A DNA stretch of 64,000 nt, taken from positions 1,240,001 through 1,304,000 of the forward strand of contig NZ_CP036532.1 of the NCBI RefSeq assembly GCF_004331955.1, given 5' to 3'. The notes under the pieces are model-generated. The model ran no database searches and was not told the origin of the DNA. It was given only the letters and a program-made list of their open reading frames with translations. Of this stretch, positions 26,943 to 35,771 are shown piece by piece (positions within the stretch are counted from its first letter, which is position 1; the number at the start of each line of letters is the position of its first letter). Made by a program: the position numbers and the translations under genes. The stretch comes from Roseitalea porphyridii (lineage in GTDB: Bacteria; Pseudomonadota; Alphaproteobacteria; Rhizobiales; Rhizobiaceae).

Positions 26943-28124
26943 TTAGTACGAGCGCTGGAAGCGCAGCGTACCGCCGAAGATGTCCTGACCGGCGTTGTTG
27001 TTGTAGTAAACAACTTCCGGACGAACGATCAGGCCGTCGACGGGCTCGTAGTTGACGTTGGCGGCAATCGCCCACTCGTCGCCGATGCCGTTGCCTTCGG
27101 CCCACTGGACCTGGCCGTTCAGAGCGACCTGGTCGTTGACGGCGAAGGAGGCGCCACCGATGACCGAGAAGGTTTCTGCGGTTGCGGCACCGTTCGCCCA
27201 CGTGGTGTAGGCCGAGGTGTTTTCACCGTACATCAGCATGACGAACGCGGAGAACGGATCGAACGAGACGTCGCCGCGGATTTTACCGGCCCAGCCACCC
27301 TGGCCAGCGCCGTTGCGGGTGTCATAGCCGAACACGCCGCGGACCTGGAAGGCGCCCGAGTCGTAACCTGCGCCGGCCACGATGTGCGGCACGTAGTCGT
27401 CGATGCCCCAACCCGAAACGGTGATCACCGGATCGAGATCGCCATCGCCATTGGTGTCGACCCAAGTCGTCGAGGACGAGTTGGAACCCTGCTCGAGCGA
27501 CAGACCGGCCGAGAAGCCACCGTTGGAGAAGGTGTAGCTCATCAGGTTGGTGTCGAACGGACCGTAGCCACCAGCGGTCGTGTCGTTGATGACCGAACCG
27601 GCATAGCCGGTGAAGGTGGTGAAGTACGATTCGTCCTTACCGATGCGCAGACCGGCCAGATCGATGTAGGCGAAGTTGATCGAGAACTCACCAGCGTTCG
27701 TGTAGCCGCTCGTCGAGTCGAAGACCTGCGGGTTGGCATTGGTTGCCGTGTCGGCACCGCCGTTGGTGTCGTACTGCCAGCGGGTCTCGATGTAGGTGCG
27801 AAGCGGGCCGAGCTCGGTGTCCGCCCAGGTCGAAACACGGAACGATGCGCGTGCGCGCTTGTTCCAGGTTTCGTCGCCAGCCGGCGCACCCGGGATCGCC
27901 CGAACGCCATTCAACTCACCGAAGCCGATGTCGTAACGGATGTAGCCGTGGATGCGAAGGCAGGTTTCGGTGCCCGGGATGTAGAAGAAGCCGCTGCCGG
28001 CTGCTTCGCAGACGCGGACATATTCGACCACTTCGGGTTCCGGAATGAAGACATCGGCTGCGTTGGCAGTCGTAACCGCCATCGTCGCCGCTGCCGAGCC
28101 GAGCAGAAGGCTCTTGATTTTCAT
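26943..28124 (-). CDS. Outer-membrane porin 1 (Omp2a/b family)
   Basis: This 393-residue precursor forms a general-diffusion outer-membrane porin of the Brucella Omp2/rhizobial RopA-like family (Porin_2). A signal peptide (MKIKSLLLGSAAATMAVTTANA) precedes the conserved mature start ADVFIPEPEVVEYVRVC; two cysteines in VRVCEAAG...ETCLRI are also family-typical. The rest alternates in beta-barrel pattern and ends FQRSY with a C-terminal aromatic, the assembly signal. Codon use is strongly GC-biased as for a highly expressed gene. Its first ~50 codons and ribosome site are nearly identical to those of the oppositely oriented porin 2 gene 1.4 kb away. Confidence 0.95.
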   Translation of the reverse strand: MKIKSLLLGSAAATMAVTTANAADVFIPEPEVVEYVRVCEAAGSGFFYIPGTETCLRIHGYIRYDIGFGELNGVRAIPGAPAGDETWNKRARASFRVSTWADTELGPLRTYIETRWQYDTNGGADTATNANPQVFDSTSGYTNAGEFSINFAYIDLAGLRIGKDESYFTTFTGYAGSVINDTTAGGYGPFDTNLMSYTFSNGGFSAGLSLEQGSNSSSTTWVDTNGDGDLDPVITVSGWGIDDYVPHIVAGAGYDSGAFQVRGVFGYDTRNGAGQGGWAGKIRGDVSFDPFSAFVMLMYGENTSAYTTWANGAATAETFSVIGGASFAVNDQVALNGQVQWAEGNGIGDEWAIAANVNYEPVDGLIVRPEVVYYNNNAGQDIFGGTLRFQRSY

Positions 28125-28141
28125 AATTGACCTCCAGTCAA
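28006..28141 (-). repeat. Porin inverted repeat, left arm
   Basis: This arm covers the ribosome binding site, signal peptide and first mature residues of porin 1. It pairs with 29530-29665 in inverted orientation. Within it 53 consecutive bases (28006-28058) are identical to 29613-29665, including every third codon position, and most of the rest also matches. Identity stops sharply 20 bases upstream of the ATG. Confidence 0.85.
28127..28141 (-). promoter_or_regulatory. Hairpin carrying the porin 1 ribosome binding site
   Basis: On the minus strand TTGAC-TGGAG-GTCAA forms a 5-bp stem that puts most of the Shine-Dalgarno sequence in the loop, two bases from the ATG. The same element is found at porin 2. 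It may control initiation or be a regulator or sRNA target. Confidence 0.45.
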
Positions 28142-28501
28142 AGTTCGAAACGGGTCTGGGGTTTCTACAGGACTGCCTGTCCCATCCCCTACGCAGAAAC
28201 AGGCAGACCCGCCCGTTTCCTGTCCTGTTCATGACCCAAGCCCCGGGACCGCGCAACACGCAATTGGCTCGATGCGGCCCGCTGCGGCGCGATAGGAATT
28301 CGATGTTGCACAAATGACACGATTTGGGTGAGGAACCGTTCATGGAGTTTAACAGCCGTTAACAATCGTCCAGCGATCCGGGCGTCCGTGCCGCGAAAAA
28401 GGGCGGCAAACGGCCTGTTTTCGGGCCCTGCAGACGATTCTCGCCATATCCTGCCGATTCGTCGCCGTGACAAGCGGACCGGCATCGCCGGGAGGCTCCG
28501 C
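28142..28501. other. Non-coding region between porin 1 and the hydrolase gene
   Basis: This 360-bp stretch must hold the porin 1 promoter and a probably long leader. I see no conserved gene in it. It contains TTAACAGCCGTTAA (28349-28362), an inverted TTAAC repeat with a TTAA-N6-TTAAC arrangement resembling a CtrA-type site, but the match is weak. No convincing -35/-10 pair was found. Confidence 0.5.
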
Positions 28502-29386
28502 CTATCGCAGGCGGCCGACGAACGCCTCGATCGCGGCAAGGGGCTGCGGCGTGTGCAGCATTGGGGCGTGGCCCTGGCCGGCAATGTCGACCCGTGTCAG
28601 AGCGGGGTGGATGGCGGCCATGCGCCCGGTTGTCTCCTCGGACAGCAGGGTCGAGTTCTCTCCGCGCAGGAGCAGGGTCGGCACCGACCGCAGCCCGGCG
28701 AACTGCGGCCAGACGGTGGGCAGGCGGTCGCCGGGGTCGATCGCCGTCAGCGTCCGGACCAGCGCCGGATCATGATCGGGGCGAATCGCGCCATCGATCT
28801 CGCGGAAGCGGGCATGGGCCTCGAACCTCCAGTCGTCCTCGGTCAGGCTGGTAAACGCCCTGGCCATGACCACCTTTTGCGTTTCGACCGCCTCTGCCCA
28901 GCCGTGCGGTTGCGGTAATTGCTTGAGGTACAGGCGAATCTGGATGAGGCCCGCGCCCTCGATGGCCGGGCCGATATCGTTGAGTATGGCCGCGCCGATG
29001 GCTCCGGGCCGCATGGCGGTCAGCAGCATCGTGACAAGGCCGCCGCGCGAGGTGCCCACGAAGACCGCGCGGTCGATGTCGAGCGCGGCGAGCACCGAAA
29101 GCACGTCTTCCGCCTCGGTCATCACATTGTAATTGCGCCAGTTGGCATCGTAGCCGGAAAGGCCGCGCCCGCGGAAATCCATCGCATAGACCCGGCGCGG
29201 CGCCTTGGGATGATTGGCGAAATGGGCGGCTAGGCCCAGGAAATCGCGACTGTTGCGGCTCAGCCCCGGCAGGCAAATGAGGGGCATCCGGTTGCCGTGC
29301 CGCGGCCCGAAGGCCCGCACATGCAGGCGCAGCCCGTCGCGTGCCGAGACGAAGATGCTTTCGCCATTGTCGAAGTCGGCTGGCAT
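28502..29386 (-). CDS. Alpha/beta-fold hydrolase
   Basis: This 294-residue serine hydrolase has the pattern ICLPGLSRNSRDF (oxyanion region, ~37-49), the nucleophile elbow VGTSRGGL (Ser ~110), and a catalytic His in AGQGHAPML near the C-terminus. The family includes esterases, haloperoxidase-like and meta-cleavage hydrolases; the substrate cannot be told. Starts at 29386 (ATG) and 29401 (GTG) are both possible and neither has a strong ribosome site. It lies between the two porin genes, inside the segment bounded by their inverted repeats. Confidence 0.86.
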   Translation of the reverse strand: MPADFDNGESIFVSARDGLRLHVRAFGPRHGNRMPLICLPGLSRNSRDFLGLAAHFANHPKAPRRVYAMDFRGRGLSGYDANWRNYNVMTEAEDVLSVLAALDIDRAVFVGTSRGGLVTMLLTAMRPGAIGAAILNDIGPAIEGAGLIQIRLYLKQLPQPHGWAEAVETQKVVMARAFTSLTEDDWRFEAHARFREIDGAIRPDHDPALVRTLTAIDPGDRLPTVWPQFAGLRSVPTLLLRGENSTLLSEETTGRMAAIHPALTRVDIAGQGHAPMLHTPQPLAAIEAFVGRLR

Positions 29387-29529
29387 TGAAGCGGAAGACA
29401 CGGGTATCGGGCACCGGTTCGGAGAGCAAGGGTTCTCTTAGCGCACTCGCCCCCATTCTTTCCAGCCATCCTGTGAAGGGACAACCCCCGCGCCGCCGCG
29501 AGCCATCTGCGGTTGTCGCCGATTGTCGG

Positions 29530-29544
29530 TTGACTGGAGGTCAA
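29530..29544 (+). promoter_or_regulatory. Hairpin carrying the porin 2 ribosome binding site
   Basis: The sequence TTGACTGGAGGTCAA, identical to that before porin 1, forms a 5-bp stem with TGGAG in the loop two bases before the ATG. Confidence 0.45.
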
Positions 29545-29665
29545 TTATGAAAATCAGGAGCCTTCTGCTCGGCTCGGCGGCGGCGATGACAGCGGTTACG
29601 ACCGCCAACGCGGCCGATGTCTTCATTCCGGAACCCGAAGTGGTCGAATATGTCCGCGTCTGCGA
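29530..29665 (+). repeat. Porin inverted repeat, right arm
   Basis: This is the inverted partner of 28006-28141. The 53-base identical core is at 29613-29665. Together the arms bound a ~1.4-kb segment with the hydrolase gene and both porin promoters. Confidence 0.85.
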
Positions 29666-30722
29666 CGCGGCCGGTGAGGGCTACTTCTACATCCCTGGTA
29701 GTGAGACGTGCCTCAAGATCGGCGGCTACGTCCGTTACCAGATCGATGTTGAAACGCGCTATGCGGGCGGCGTCGCAGTGGCGGGAGCATTCCCTCCCGG
29801 CGTTGCCGTCTTCCAGAACGGCGCTGCCCGAACGGGATGGACCAAGAATACGCGCGGTCAGCTTACGTTCGAAACCTGGACGGATAGCGATCTGGGGGCG
29901 CTGACCAGCTACATTGCCCTGCAGGGGAATTCCAACCCTGGCGTCACGCGCACAGTAGCGCTGGACGCTGCATGGCTCGATCTGGCGGGCCTGCGAATGG
30001 GTGTCAACGACAATGCCTTCGACGGCGGAATTGTCGGGGAATCCGACAGTCTGGGCGGTGCGAAAGTTAACTTCATATCGTACACGTTCACTAATGGCCC
30101 GTTCTCGGCCACTCTCTCGTTGGACGACGACAACGCTGCGGACTCAATCGTTGCGCCCGGGTTGCCCGACTTCGTGCCTCACGTTTCCGCCAATGCGATG
30201 TACGACTTCGGTTTGGGTGAAGCCGCACTTTTCGCCGCTTATGACAACCTGACTGATGAATGGGCGGTCAAAGGACGTGTTGGAGTAGATGTCGGAGAAG
30301 CCGGTCGTTTGGAGGTCGCTGCTTACTACACGTCCGGTGCCACTTACGTCTTGAGCGGCACTTCGACCTTCGGCGTGAAGGAGGGCATTGTCGCTCCGCC
30401 GCTTGCGGCATCGGCGTATGCGACCGGTGTGCCGCTCTGGTCCGAATGGTCAGTCCAGGCAGGGTACCAGCATCAAGTCACTGATGCCCTCGCTTTGACC
30501 GGCAATGTTGGCTACTGGGATAACCTGGGGCATGCCGACAACTTCATCGTCGGGCCGAACAACAACTATGACATCTGGAATGTTGGCGCAGTGCTCGACT
30601 ACGAGATCACCGAGGGCTTCGACGTGAAGCTTGCCATTACGCACTGGATGCCGCTAGCTGACGCCGGGACGGTTCTCGAAAGTAAGACGACGGGCTTCGC
30701 CCGCTTCCAGCGTTCGTTCTAA
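29547..30722 (+). CDS. Outer-membrane porin 2 (Omp2a/b family)
   Basis: The 391-residue precursor has the same signal peptide type and mature start (ADVFIPEPEVVEYVRVC) as porin 1 and ends FQRSF with a terminal aromatic, so it should form a trimeric outer-membrane channel. After about residue 60 the two porins diverge strongly. The DNA of the divergent part is unlike its neighbours: bases 30061-30120 have 29 G+C of 60, and codons are less GC-biased. This suggests acquisition of the barrel region by transfer or mosaic exchange, or low expression. A good terminator follows. Confidence 0.94.
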   Translation: MKIRSLLLGSAAAMTAVTTANAADVFIPEPEVVEYVRVCDAAGEGYFYIPGSETCLKIGGYVRYQIDVETRYAGGVAVAGAFPPGVAVFQNGAARTGWTKNTRGQLTFETWTDSDLGALTSYIALQGNSNPGVTRTVALDAAWLDLAGLRMGVNDNAFDGGIVGESDSLGGAKVNFISYTFTNGPFSATLSLDDDNAADSIVAPGLPDFVPHVSANAMYDFGLGEAALFAAYDNLTDEWAVKGRVGVDVGEAGRLEVAAYYTSGATYVLSGTSTFGVKEGIVAPPLAASAYATGVPLWSEWSVQAGYQHQVTDALALTGNVGYWDNLGHADNFIVGPNNNYDIWNVGAVLDYEITEGFDVKLAITHWMPLADAGTVLESKTTGFARFQRSF

Positions 30723-30750
30723 GCGAGCGCATAGCTCTATCTGAATACCA

Positions 30751-30774
30751 ACCCGGCGGGCAACCGCCGGGTTT
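30751..30774 (+). terminator. Rho-independent terminator of porin gene 2
   Basis: A perfect 10-bp stem (AACCCGGCGG with CCGCCGGGTT, loop GCAA) is followed by TTCTTCTTCC. It begins 28 bp after the stop codon and shares its stem core with the porin 1 terminator. Confidence 0.9.
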
Positions 30775-30877
30775 CTTCTTCCAGCAATCTATCGGGTGGG
30801 GTCAGGTCAGGCCGATTGACTTGGCAGTGGTGAACAGATGAATCTCTCGTCTGCACAAAAGAATAAGAACGGAACCC

Positions 30878-31816
30878 ATGCCGCTAGAAATACTTTCAAT
30901 CTACGCGCGATATCACAGCATTTTGTGGGACGAGGGATCGCACAAGCGTAATGTCGCCGCGTTCGTCGCGGAAATTTCGGAGTTTATCCAAAGAAATAAG
31001 ATAGAAACAATCAATGACGACCTTGTCGATCGACTCATCATGTATTACCGTTCCAAAGGTAATTCAAATTCGACGATAAATAGAAAACTGGCCGCACTCT
31101 ACAAGTTGTTGCGGCGAGCGGAGCGTGCCGGGCTGATCAAGAAACTGCCGACATATGTAAGACTGCCCGAAAAGAACGCGCGGGTTCGTTTCCTGACGCG
31201 CGAGGAGGAGCGCGTGCTGCTCCGAAAGCTTGCCTCGCGGGACGAAGCCTTCAGTGATCTTTGCCTCTTTCTGGTCGACACCGGCGCCCGGGTCGGCGAG
31301 GCGCTCAATCTCAGGCATGGCGATGTGCACCATGGCAAAGCCACGTTCTGGGTCACGAAATCAGGGCGCAGCCGCACGGTCCCGCTGACGGACCGAGCGG
31401 TCGTTGCGCTGGCGAACCATCGCCATCGCGCCGGCGGGCCGTTCAGCCATGTCCGGTACCAGGCATTCCGTTATCACTGGAACGCGGTGAAGAAGCAGAT
31501 GGGGCTCGCCGGGGACAAGCAGTTCGTCCCGCACATGCTGCGCCACACCTGCGCGTCCCGCCTTGTCCAGGCGGGCATCGATCTGCGCCGGGTCCAGGCC
31601 TTCCTGGGGCACCAGACAATCCAGATGACCCTGCGATACGCGCATCTGGCCACCGACGATCTCGACCAGTGCGTCATGGCCCTTGACCGGATCAACGCCC
31701 GCGCGGCGAGGGATGCCGATAAGGCCGGCAACCCGAAGGCGAACAAGGCCGTTCATGCCGGAGAGGAAGCAACCGCTCCGAAGATCGCCGACGGTCGGCC
31801 GGTGTTCGCCGAGTGA
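30878..31816 (+). CDS. Tyrosine recombinase / phage-type integrase (solitary)
   Basis: This 312-residue protein has an N-terminal SAM-like core-binding domain (~1-95) and a C-terminal catalytic domain. All active-site residues are seen: Arg in DTGARVGEALNL, Lys in VTKSGRSRT, His-x-x-Arg in PHMLRHTCASRL, His in LGHQTIQ and Tyr in MTLRYAHL. It is XerC/D-like in size with a charged C-terminal tail. The first ~90 codons are much lower in G+C (30961-31020 has 22 of 60) than the rest, a sign of foreign or mosaic origin. No attachment sites, tRNA or other mobile-element genes were seen beside it. It might act on the porin inverted repeats or be a remnant of an element. Confidence 0.9.
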   Translation: MPLEILSIYARYHSILWDEGSHKRNVAAFVAEISEFIQRNKIETINDDLVDRLIMYYRSKGNSNSTINRKLAALYKLLRRAERAGLIKKLPTYVRLPEKNARVRFLTREEERVLLRKLASRDEAFSDLCLFLVDTGARVGEALNLRHGDVHHGKATFWVTKSGRSRTVPLTDRAVVALANHRHRAGGPFSHVRYQAFRYHWNAVKKQMGLAGDKQFVPHMLRHTCASRLVQAGIDLRRVQAFLGHQTIQMTLRYAHLATDDLDQCVMALDRINARAARDADKAGNPKANKAVHAGEEATAPKIADGRPVFAE

Positions 31817-31996
31817 CCGGATACGGCGCGGGAGCGCCGTACCAGAGTTCCGTCCAGATCATTGATTCTGAATGACATTGTCATCGCGTCAATTCGGGCC
31901 CGGATGCCGCGTATCGTATTGCGGGATATGCGTCACGGGGCTTGTCTTTGCGATGAGCGCCGGCAATCGCAGGTTGTTCACCGATTGGGCGCCAGG

Positions 31997-34075
31997 CTAG
32001 CCGGCCGACCCCGTCAGATCGTCCTTGATCGTGAGCGGCAGGCCGAAGCGCGCCTTGTAGACCGTCAGGTTCTCCATCACCTTCTGAACGTACAGGCGGG
32101 TTTCCGGAAAGGGGATCTGCTCGATCCAGTCGATCGTGTCCTCGAGCGACAGGCCGGTCGGATCGCCGAAGCGCCCGACCCACTCGCGCGCCCTTCCGGG
32201 CCCGGCATTGTAGGCGATGAAGGTCAGGACGTACGAGCCGCCGAACCGTCCGCGCTGTTCGCCGAGATATTGCGTGCCCAGAAGCGCGTTGAAGGCCGGG
32301 TCGGCCGTTAGCCGGCCGGCGCTGTAGGACAGTTCCATCCGGCCGGCCAGGTCGCGCGCGGTCGAGGGCAGCAGTTGCAACAGGCCACGCGCGTCGGCCC
32401 GCGAGACGGCATTTGTGTCGAATTCGCTTTCCTGACGGGCGACCGCGTAGGCGAGCGCGCGGTCGGCCGGTGCGATCAGACCGTCCGAGGGTATCGCGCC
32501 CACCGGATGGGTGGCAAAGCCCAGATCATGGCCGCGCCACTGGCCGCGCTTGGCTATGCGAAGGCCGATCGCGGGGTGGCCGGCGGAGGCGGCGTGCGCG
32601 GCAAGCGCTGCATAGTGCGCCGGCGTGTCCAAGGCGTCCGCCAGCCCGGCATAGAGCGTTTCGAGGTAGCGCCTCTCGCCCGTGGCCGACTGGCGTTCGA
32701 TCGCGCGCAGCACGGGCGACCGTGAAAGGTCCTGCTGCGCCGACGCCACGTCCGGCGCCTGATCGCCCAGAGCGAGTCTTTCGCGTCCGAGCCCCTGCGC
32801 GGCAAGCTGGCCATAGAACGCTGTCGGATGACGCGCGGCGTCCTCGAAATGGCGCCCCGCTTCGGCCTCGTCACCGGCCGCGAGCGCGGTGCGTCCGAGC
32901 CAGTAGGCGGCGCGGGCACGCGAGGACGGGCCGACGGCAATCGCTTCGATCGCTTCGAAATGCGGCCGGGCCCGCGACGGATCATCGAGCCCGCGCAGCG
33001 CGTACCAGCCGGCATGAAACGCCGCGTCCACCTGCGTCTGCGGGCTGCCGCCCTGGTGCCGGGCGACGATCGCATAGGCGCGCGCGGTATCGCCTCGTTC
33101 GCGCAGCGAGCGCGAGACGATGCGCCGCTCGTTCCACCACGCGTCGGGGTTGGTCAGGGCGGCGGGATCGGACGGCACGTCTTCGAGCAACTCCGCCGCT
33201 TCTTCGAACCGGTCCGTGCGGCGCAGATGTTCGATGCGCATGTAAAGGCCGGCCTCGGTTTCGAGCAGATCCTCGGGCACGTCCGCGAGCATCGCGTCGA
33301 CGCCGGCCGCGCGCCGGATCACCGCCGTCCAGGCGTCGTGCAGGCCGGCCATGCCGGCCGGCGCGGCCACGCGGCCCGCCGCGCCGATACGCTCGCGCAC
33401 CATCATGTTGAAATAGCGTGCGAAATGATCGTCCTCGGTGAGCGCGTCGGCGAACAGGTCGAGCGCCTCGCGTTTGATCGCGGCCGACAGGACCTGCCCG
33501 TGCCAATAAGGCGCGAACAGCGCGCGCGCCGTGTTCGCATCCCCGGTGCGCAGATGGCTCTTGGCCAGCGCGTAGGCGGCTTCGAAGGTCTGCGGCGGGT
33601 TCGCCGCGAACGCGGTCCGGAGCTTGACGTCAGCGAGCCAGCCGCGCGCCAACGCCCGATCGTGATTGCGCGCAAGCGCGTCCTGGCCGGGCCAGTCGCT
33701 CAGGCGCCTTGCGATGCGGCTGATCTCTCCGGCCCCGACCGAGCGGTCGCCGGACATGGCGATCGTCCAGTCGATCAGGTCGCGGTCGACCGAGCCCGCC
33801 GGAAGAGCCCCGGCAATGTCGCGCGCTTCGCCGATCCGGCCGGCATGGACGGCCTCGAGCGCCGCGCCAAGGCGGGCGGTCTCCGCCGGCGTCGACACCT
33901 GCGCCGCCTGCGGCACGCTCGCGGTGGTCATCGGGTCGAGCGCGATCCTGTCCGTCTTGCCGGCGGATGCGATCCGTTCGCCCGGCCGCTCCGTGACCGA
34001 CAGCGCGCCGAGCCCGGCCAGCGCGGAAAGCCCCAGCACGGCAAGGCCGGCCATCAATGCATGGTTGAGCGCCAT
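31997..34075 (-). CDS. Soluble lytic murein transglycosylase (Slt70-like)
   Basis: The 692-residue periplasmic enzyme cleaves peptidoglycan with formation of 1,6-anhydromuropeptides. A membrane/signal segment (NHALMAGLAVLGLSALAGLGAL) is followed by a long alpha-helical superhelix (about 60-500, with TPR-like repeats) and a C-terminal SLT domain with the catalytic Glu in RQESEFDTNAVS, then ARGLLQLLPSTA and FIAYNAGPGRAREWV. The start at 34075 has a GGAG at good spacing; an ATG eight codons upstream lacks one. It is divergent from dapA, as often found in rhizobia. Confidence 0.93.
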   Translation of the reverse strand: MALNHALMAGLAVLGLSALAGLGALSVTERPGERIASAGKTDRIALDPMTTASVPQAAQVSTPAETARLGAALEAVHAGRIGEARDIAGALPAGSVDRDLIDWTIAMSGDRSVGAGEISRIARRLSDWPGQDALARNHDRALARGWLADVKLRTAFAANPPQTFEAAYALAKSHLRTGDANTARALFAPYWHGQVLSAAIKREALDLFADALTEDDHFARYFNMMVRERIGAAGRVAAPAGMAGLHDAWTAVIRRAAGVDAMLADVPEDLLETEAGLYMRIEHLRRTDRFEEAAELLEDVPSDPAALTNPDAWWNERRIVSRSLRERGDTARAYAIVARHQGGSPQTQVDAAFHAGWYALRGLDDPSRARPHFEAIEAIAVGPSSRARAAYWLGRTALAAGDEAEAGRHFEDAARHPTAFYGQLAAQGLGRERLALGDQAPDVASAQQDLSRSPVLRAIERQSATGERRYLETLYAGLADALDTPAHYAALAAHAASAGHPAIGLRIAKRGQWRGHDLGFATHPVGAIPSDGLIAPADRALAYAVARQESEFDTNAVSRADARGLLQLLPSTARDLAGRMELSYSAGRLTADPAFNALLGTQYLGEQRGRFGGSYVLTFIAYNAGPGRAREWVGRFGDPTGLSLEDTIDWIEQIPFPETRLYVQKVMENLTVYKARFGLPLTIKDDLTGSAG

Positions 34076-34239
34076 CTCACTCCGATGCCATTCGCTCATG
34101 GCAGCAATGGGACGAGCGTCGGCCGGCAAGGTAAACCGGCGGTTAACGAACCTGCACAGTTGAACGCCCGTAACACGCGGGCGCCGCTTGCCCGGCGCGG
34201 CCCGCCGCCTTATGGTGCGCCGACCTTTGCGGGTGCGCT

Positions 34240-34270
34240 GCGCGAGTCTCTCGCGCGGCTTTTGTTTTGC
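34240..34270 (+). terminator. Terminator-like hairpin in the dapA leader
   Basis: GCGCGAG (34240-34246) pairs perfectly with CTCGCGC (34250-34256) and is followed by GGCTTTTGTTTTG. It lies about 32 bases upstream of the dapA start on the same strand. The flanking GGGTGCGC and GCGCGCAC could form a competing pairing, which would make this an attenuator; alternatively it ends a short upstream transcript. Confidence 0.5.
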
Positions 34271-34301
34271 GCGCACGCCGCGTACCGATTGGAGCATGGC
34301 C

Positions 34302-35213
34302 ATGGCAGACCGGCCGACCGATGAGCGCAGCCGCCTGCGCGGCTCGATGGTGGCGCTCGTAACACCTTTCGACGCCGCCGGCGCGGTCGACGAGGCGGCC
34401 TTCCGGGCGCTTGTCGACTGGCAGATCGACGAAGGCACCAAGGGCCTCGTGCCCGTGGGCACGACGGGCGAATCGCCGACGCTGACCCATGACGAGCACA
34501 AGCGCGTGGTCGAACTGTGCGTCGATCAGGCGGCGGGTCGCGTGCCCGTCATCGCGGGCGCGGGCTCCAACAACACGCTGGAGGCGGTCGATTTCGCCCA
34601 GCATGCCGAGAGCGCCGGCGCCGACGCCGTGCTCGTCGTCACGCCCTATTACAACAAGCCCAACCAGCGCGGGCTTTACGCCCATTTCGCCGCGATCGCC
34701 CAGGCCGTCGACCTGCCGATCATCATCTACAACATTCCGCCGCGCTCGGTGATCGACATGCTGCCAGAGACGATGGCGCGCCTTGCCGCCGATTTCCCGA
34801 CGATCTGCGGCGTCAAGGACGCCACGGCCAAGCTCGATCGCGTCCCCGAGCAGCGCATGGCCTGCGGCAAGGATTTCATCCAGCTTTCCGGCGAGGATGC
34901 CACGGCGCTCGGCTTCAACGCACAGGGCGGGGTCGGCTGCATCTCGGTGACGGCCAATGTGGCGCCGCGGCTTTGCGCCGAATTCCAGAACGCGATGGCC
35001 ACCGGCGACTTTGCCTCTGCACTCGACTATCAGGACCGGCTGATGCCGTTGCACAAGGCGCTGTTCGTCGAAGCGGGCCTGACGGGTGCCAAGTATGCGC
35101 TCTCGCGCCTTGGCCGCATGCACAATGTCGTCCGGTCGCCAATGGTCCCGGTCGAGGCGGCGAGCGCGGCGCTGATCGACGATGCCATGCGCCACGCCGG
35201 CCTCTTGAACTGA
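34302..35213 (+). CDS. dapA: 4-hydroxy-tetrahydrodipicolinate synthase
   Basis: This 303-residue enzyme condenses pyruvate with aspartate semialdehyde in lysine and diaminopimelate synthesis. The Schiff-base lysine is in [10 protein letters not shown], the catalytic tyrosine in [10 protein letters not shown] and the substrate motif GTTGESPTL is present. It has an extra short N-terminus ([15 protein letters not shown]) before the usual MVALVTPF. The ATG at 34302 has GGAG seven bases upstream; a second ATG two codons earlier is too close to it. smpB follows after 26 bp. Confidence 0.95.
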   Translation: MADRPTDERSRLRGSMVALVTPFDAAGAVDEAAFRALVDWQIDEGTKGLVPVGTTGESPTLTHDEHKRVVELCVDQAAGRVPVIAGAGSNNTLEAVDFAQHAESAGADAVLVVTPYYNKPNQRGLYAHFAAIAQAVDLPIIIYNIPPRSVIDMLPETMARLAADFPTICGVKDATAKLDRVPEQRMACGKDFIQLSGEDATALGFNAQGGVGCISVTANVAPRLCAEFQNAMATGDFASALDYQDRLMPLHKALFVEAGLTGAKYALSRLGRMHNVVRSPMVPVEAASAALIDDAMRHAGLLN

Positions 35214-35239
35214 TCGCTGCCGGCGACCACTTCGCTTCC

Positions 35240-35719
35240 ATGGCCTCGTCCCGCAAAGAACAGACCGCTCGCAAGCTCATAGCGGACAATCGCAAGGCGC
35301 GCTTCAACTACGAGATCAAGGATGTGGTCGAGGCGGGCCTGGTCCTGCGCGGCACCGAGGTCAAGTCCCTGCGCAACGGACAGGCCAACATCGCCGAGAG
35401 CTATGCGAGCTTCGAGGACGGCGAGATGTGGCTGATCAACAGCCATATCCCCGAATACCTGGAAGCCAACCGGTTCAACCACGATCCGCGCCGGCGCCGC
35501 AAACTGCTGCTGAGCAAGCGCGAGATCGCCCGCATGGCCAGCGCCACCGATCGGGAAGGCATGACGATCGTGCCGCTCAAGCTCTATTTCAACGATCGCG
35601 GCATGGCCAAGCTGGAAGTCGCCATCGCGCGCGGCAAGAAGATGGTCGACAAGCGCGAGACCGAAAAGAAGCGCGACTGGGACCGCCAGAAGGCGCGGCT
35701 CTTGCGCGAGCACGGGTAG
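35240..35719 (+). CDS. smpB: SsrA-binding protein SmpB
   Basis: This 159-residue RNA-binding protein brings tmRNA to stalled ribosomes. Typical sequence is present: [13 protein letters not shown] at the start, [24 protein letters not shown] and the basic tail [19 protein letters not shown] that is needed for decoding-site binding. It follows dapA on the same strand, a linkage conserved in Rhizobiales. Confidence 0.96.
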   Translation: MASSRKEQTARKLIADNRKARFNYEIKDVVEAGLVLRGTEVKSLRNGQANIAESYASFEDGEMWLINSHIPEYLEANRFNHDPRRRRKLLLSKREIARMASATDREGMTIVPLKLYFNDRGMAKLEVAIARGKKMVDKRETEKKRDWDRQKARLLREHG

Positions 35720-35771
35720 TCGATCACCAATCGACAGTCGTCGTTCGCAAGGCTGATCTAATCCCAAATGG

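Noticed and set aside
28142-28343. An upstream extension of the porin 1 reading frame to 28343
   Set aside because: The signal peptide and ribosome site fix the start at 28124; the upstream part has no conserved sequence.
31822-31841. Hairpin TACGGCGC-GGGA-GCGCCGTA after the recombinase as a terminator
   Set aside because: The stem is good but no U-tract follows, so it is not called as a terminator.
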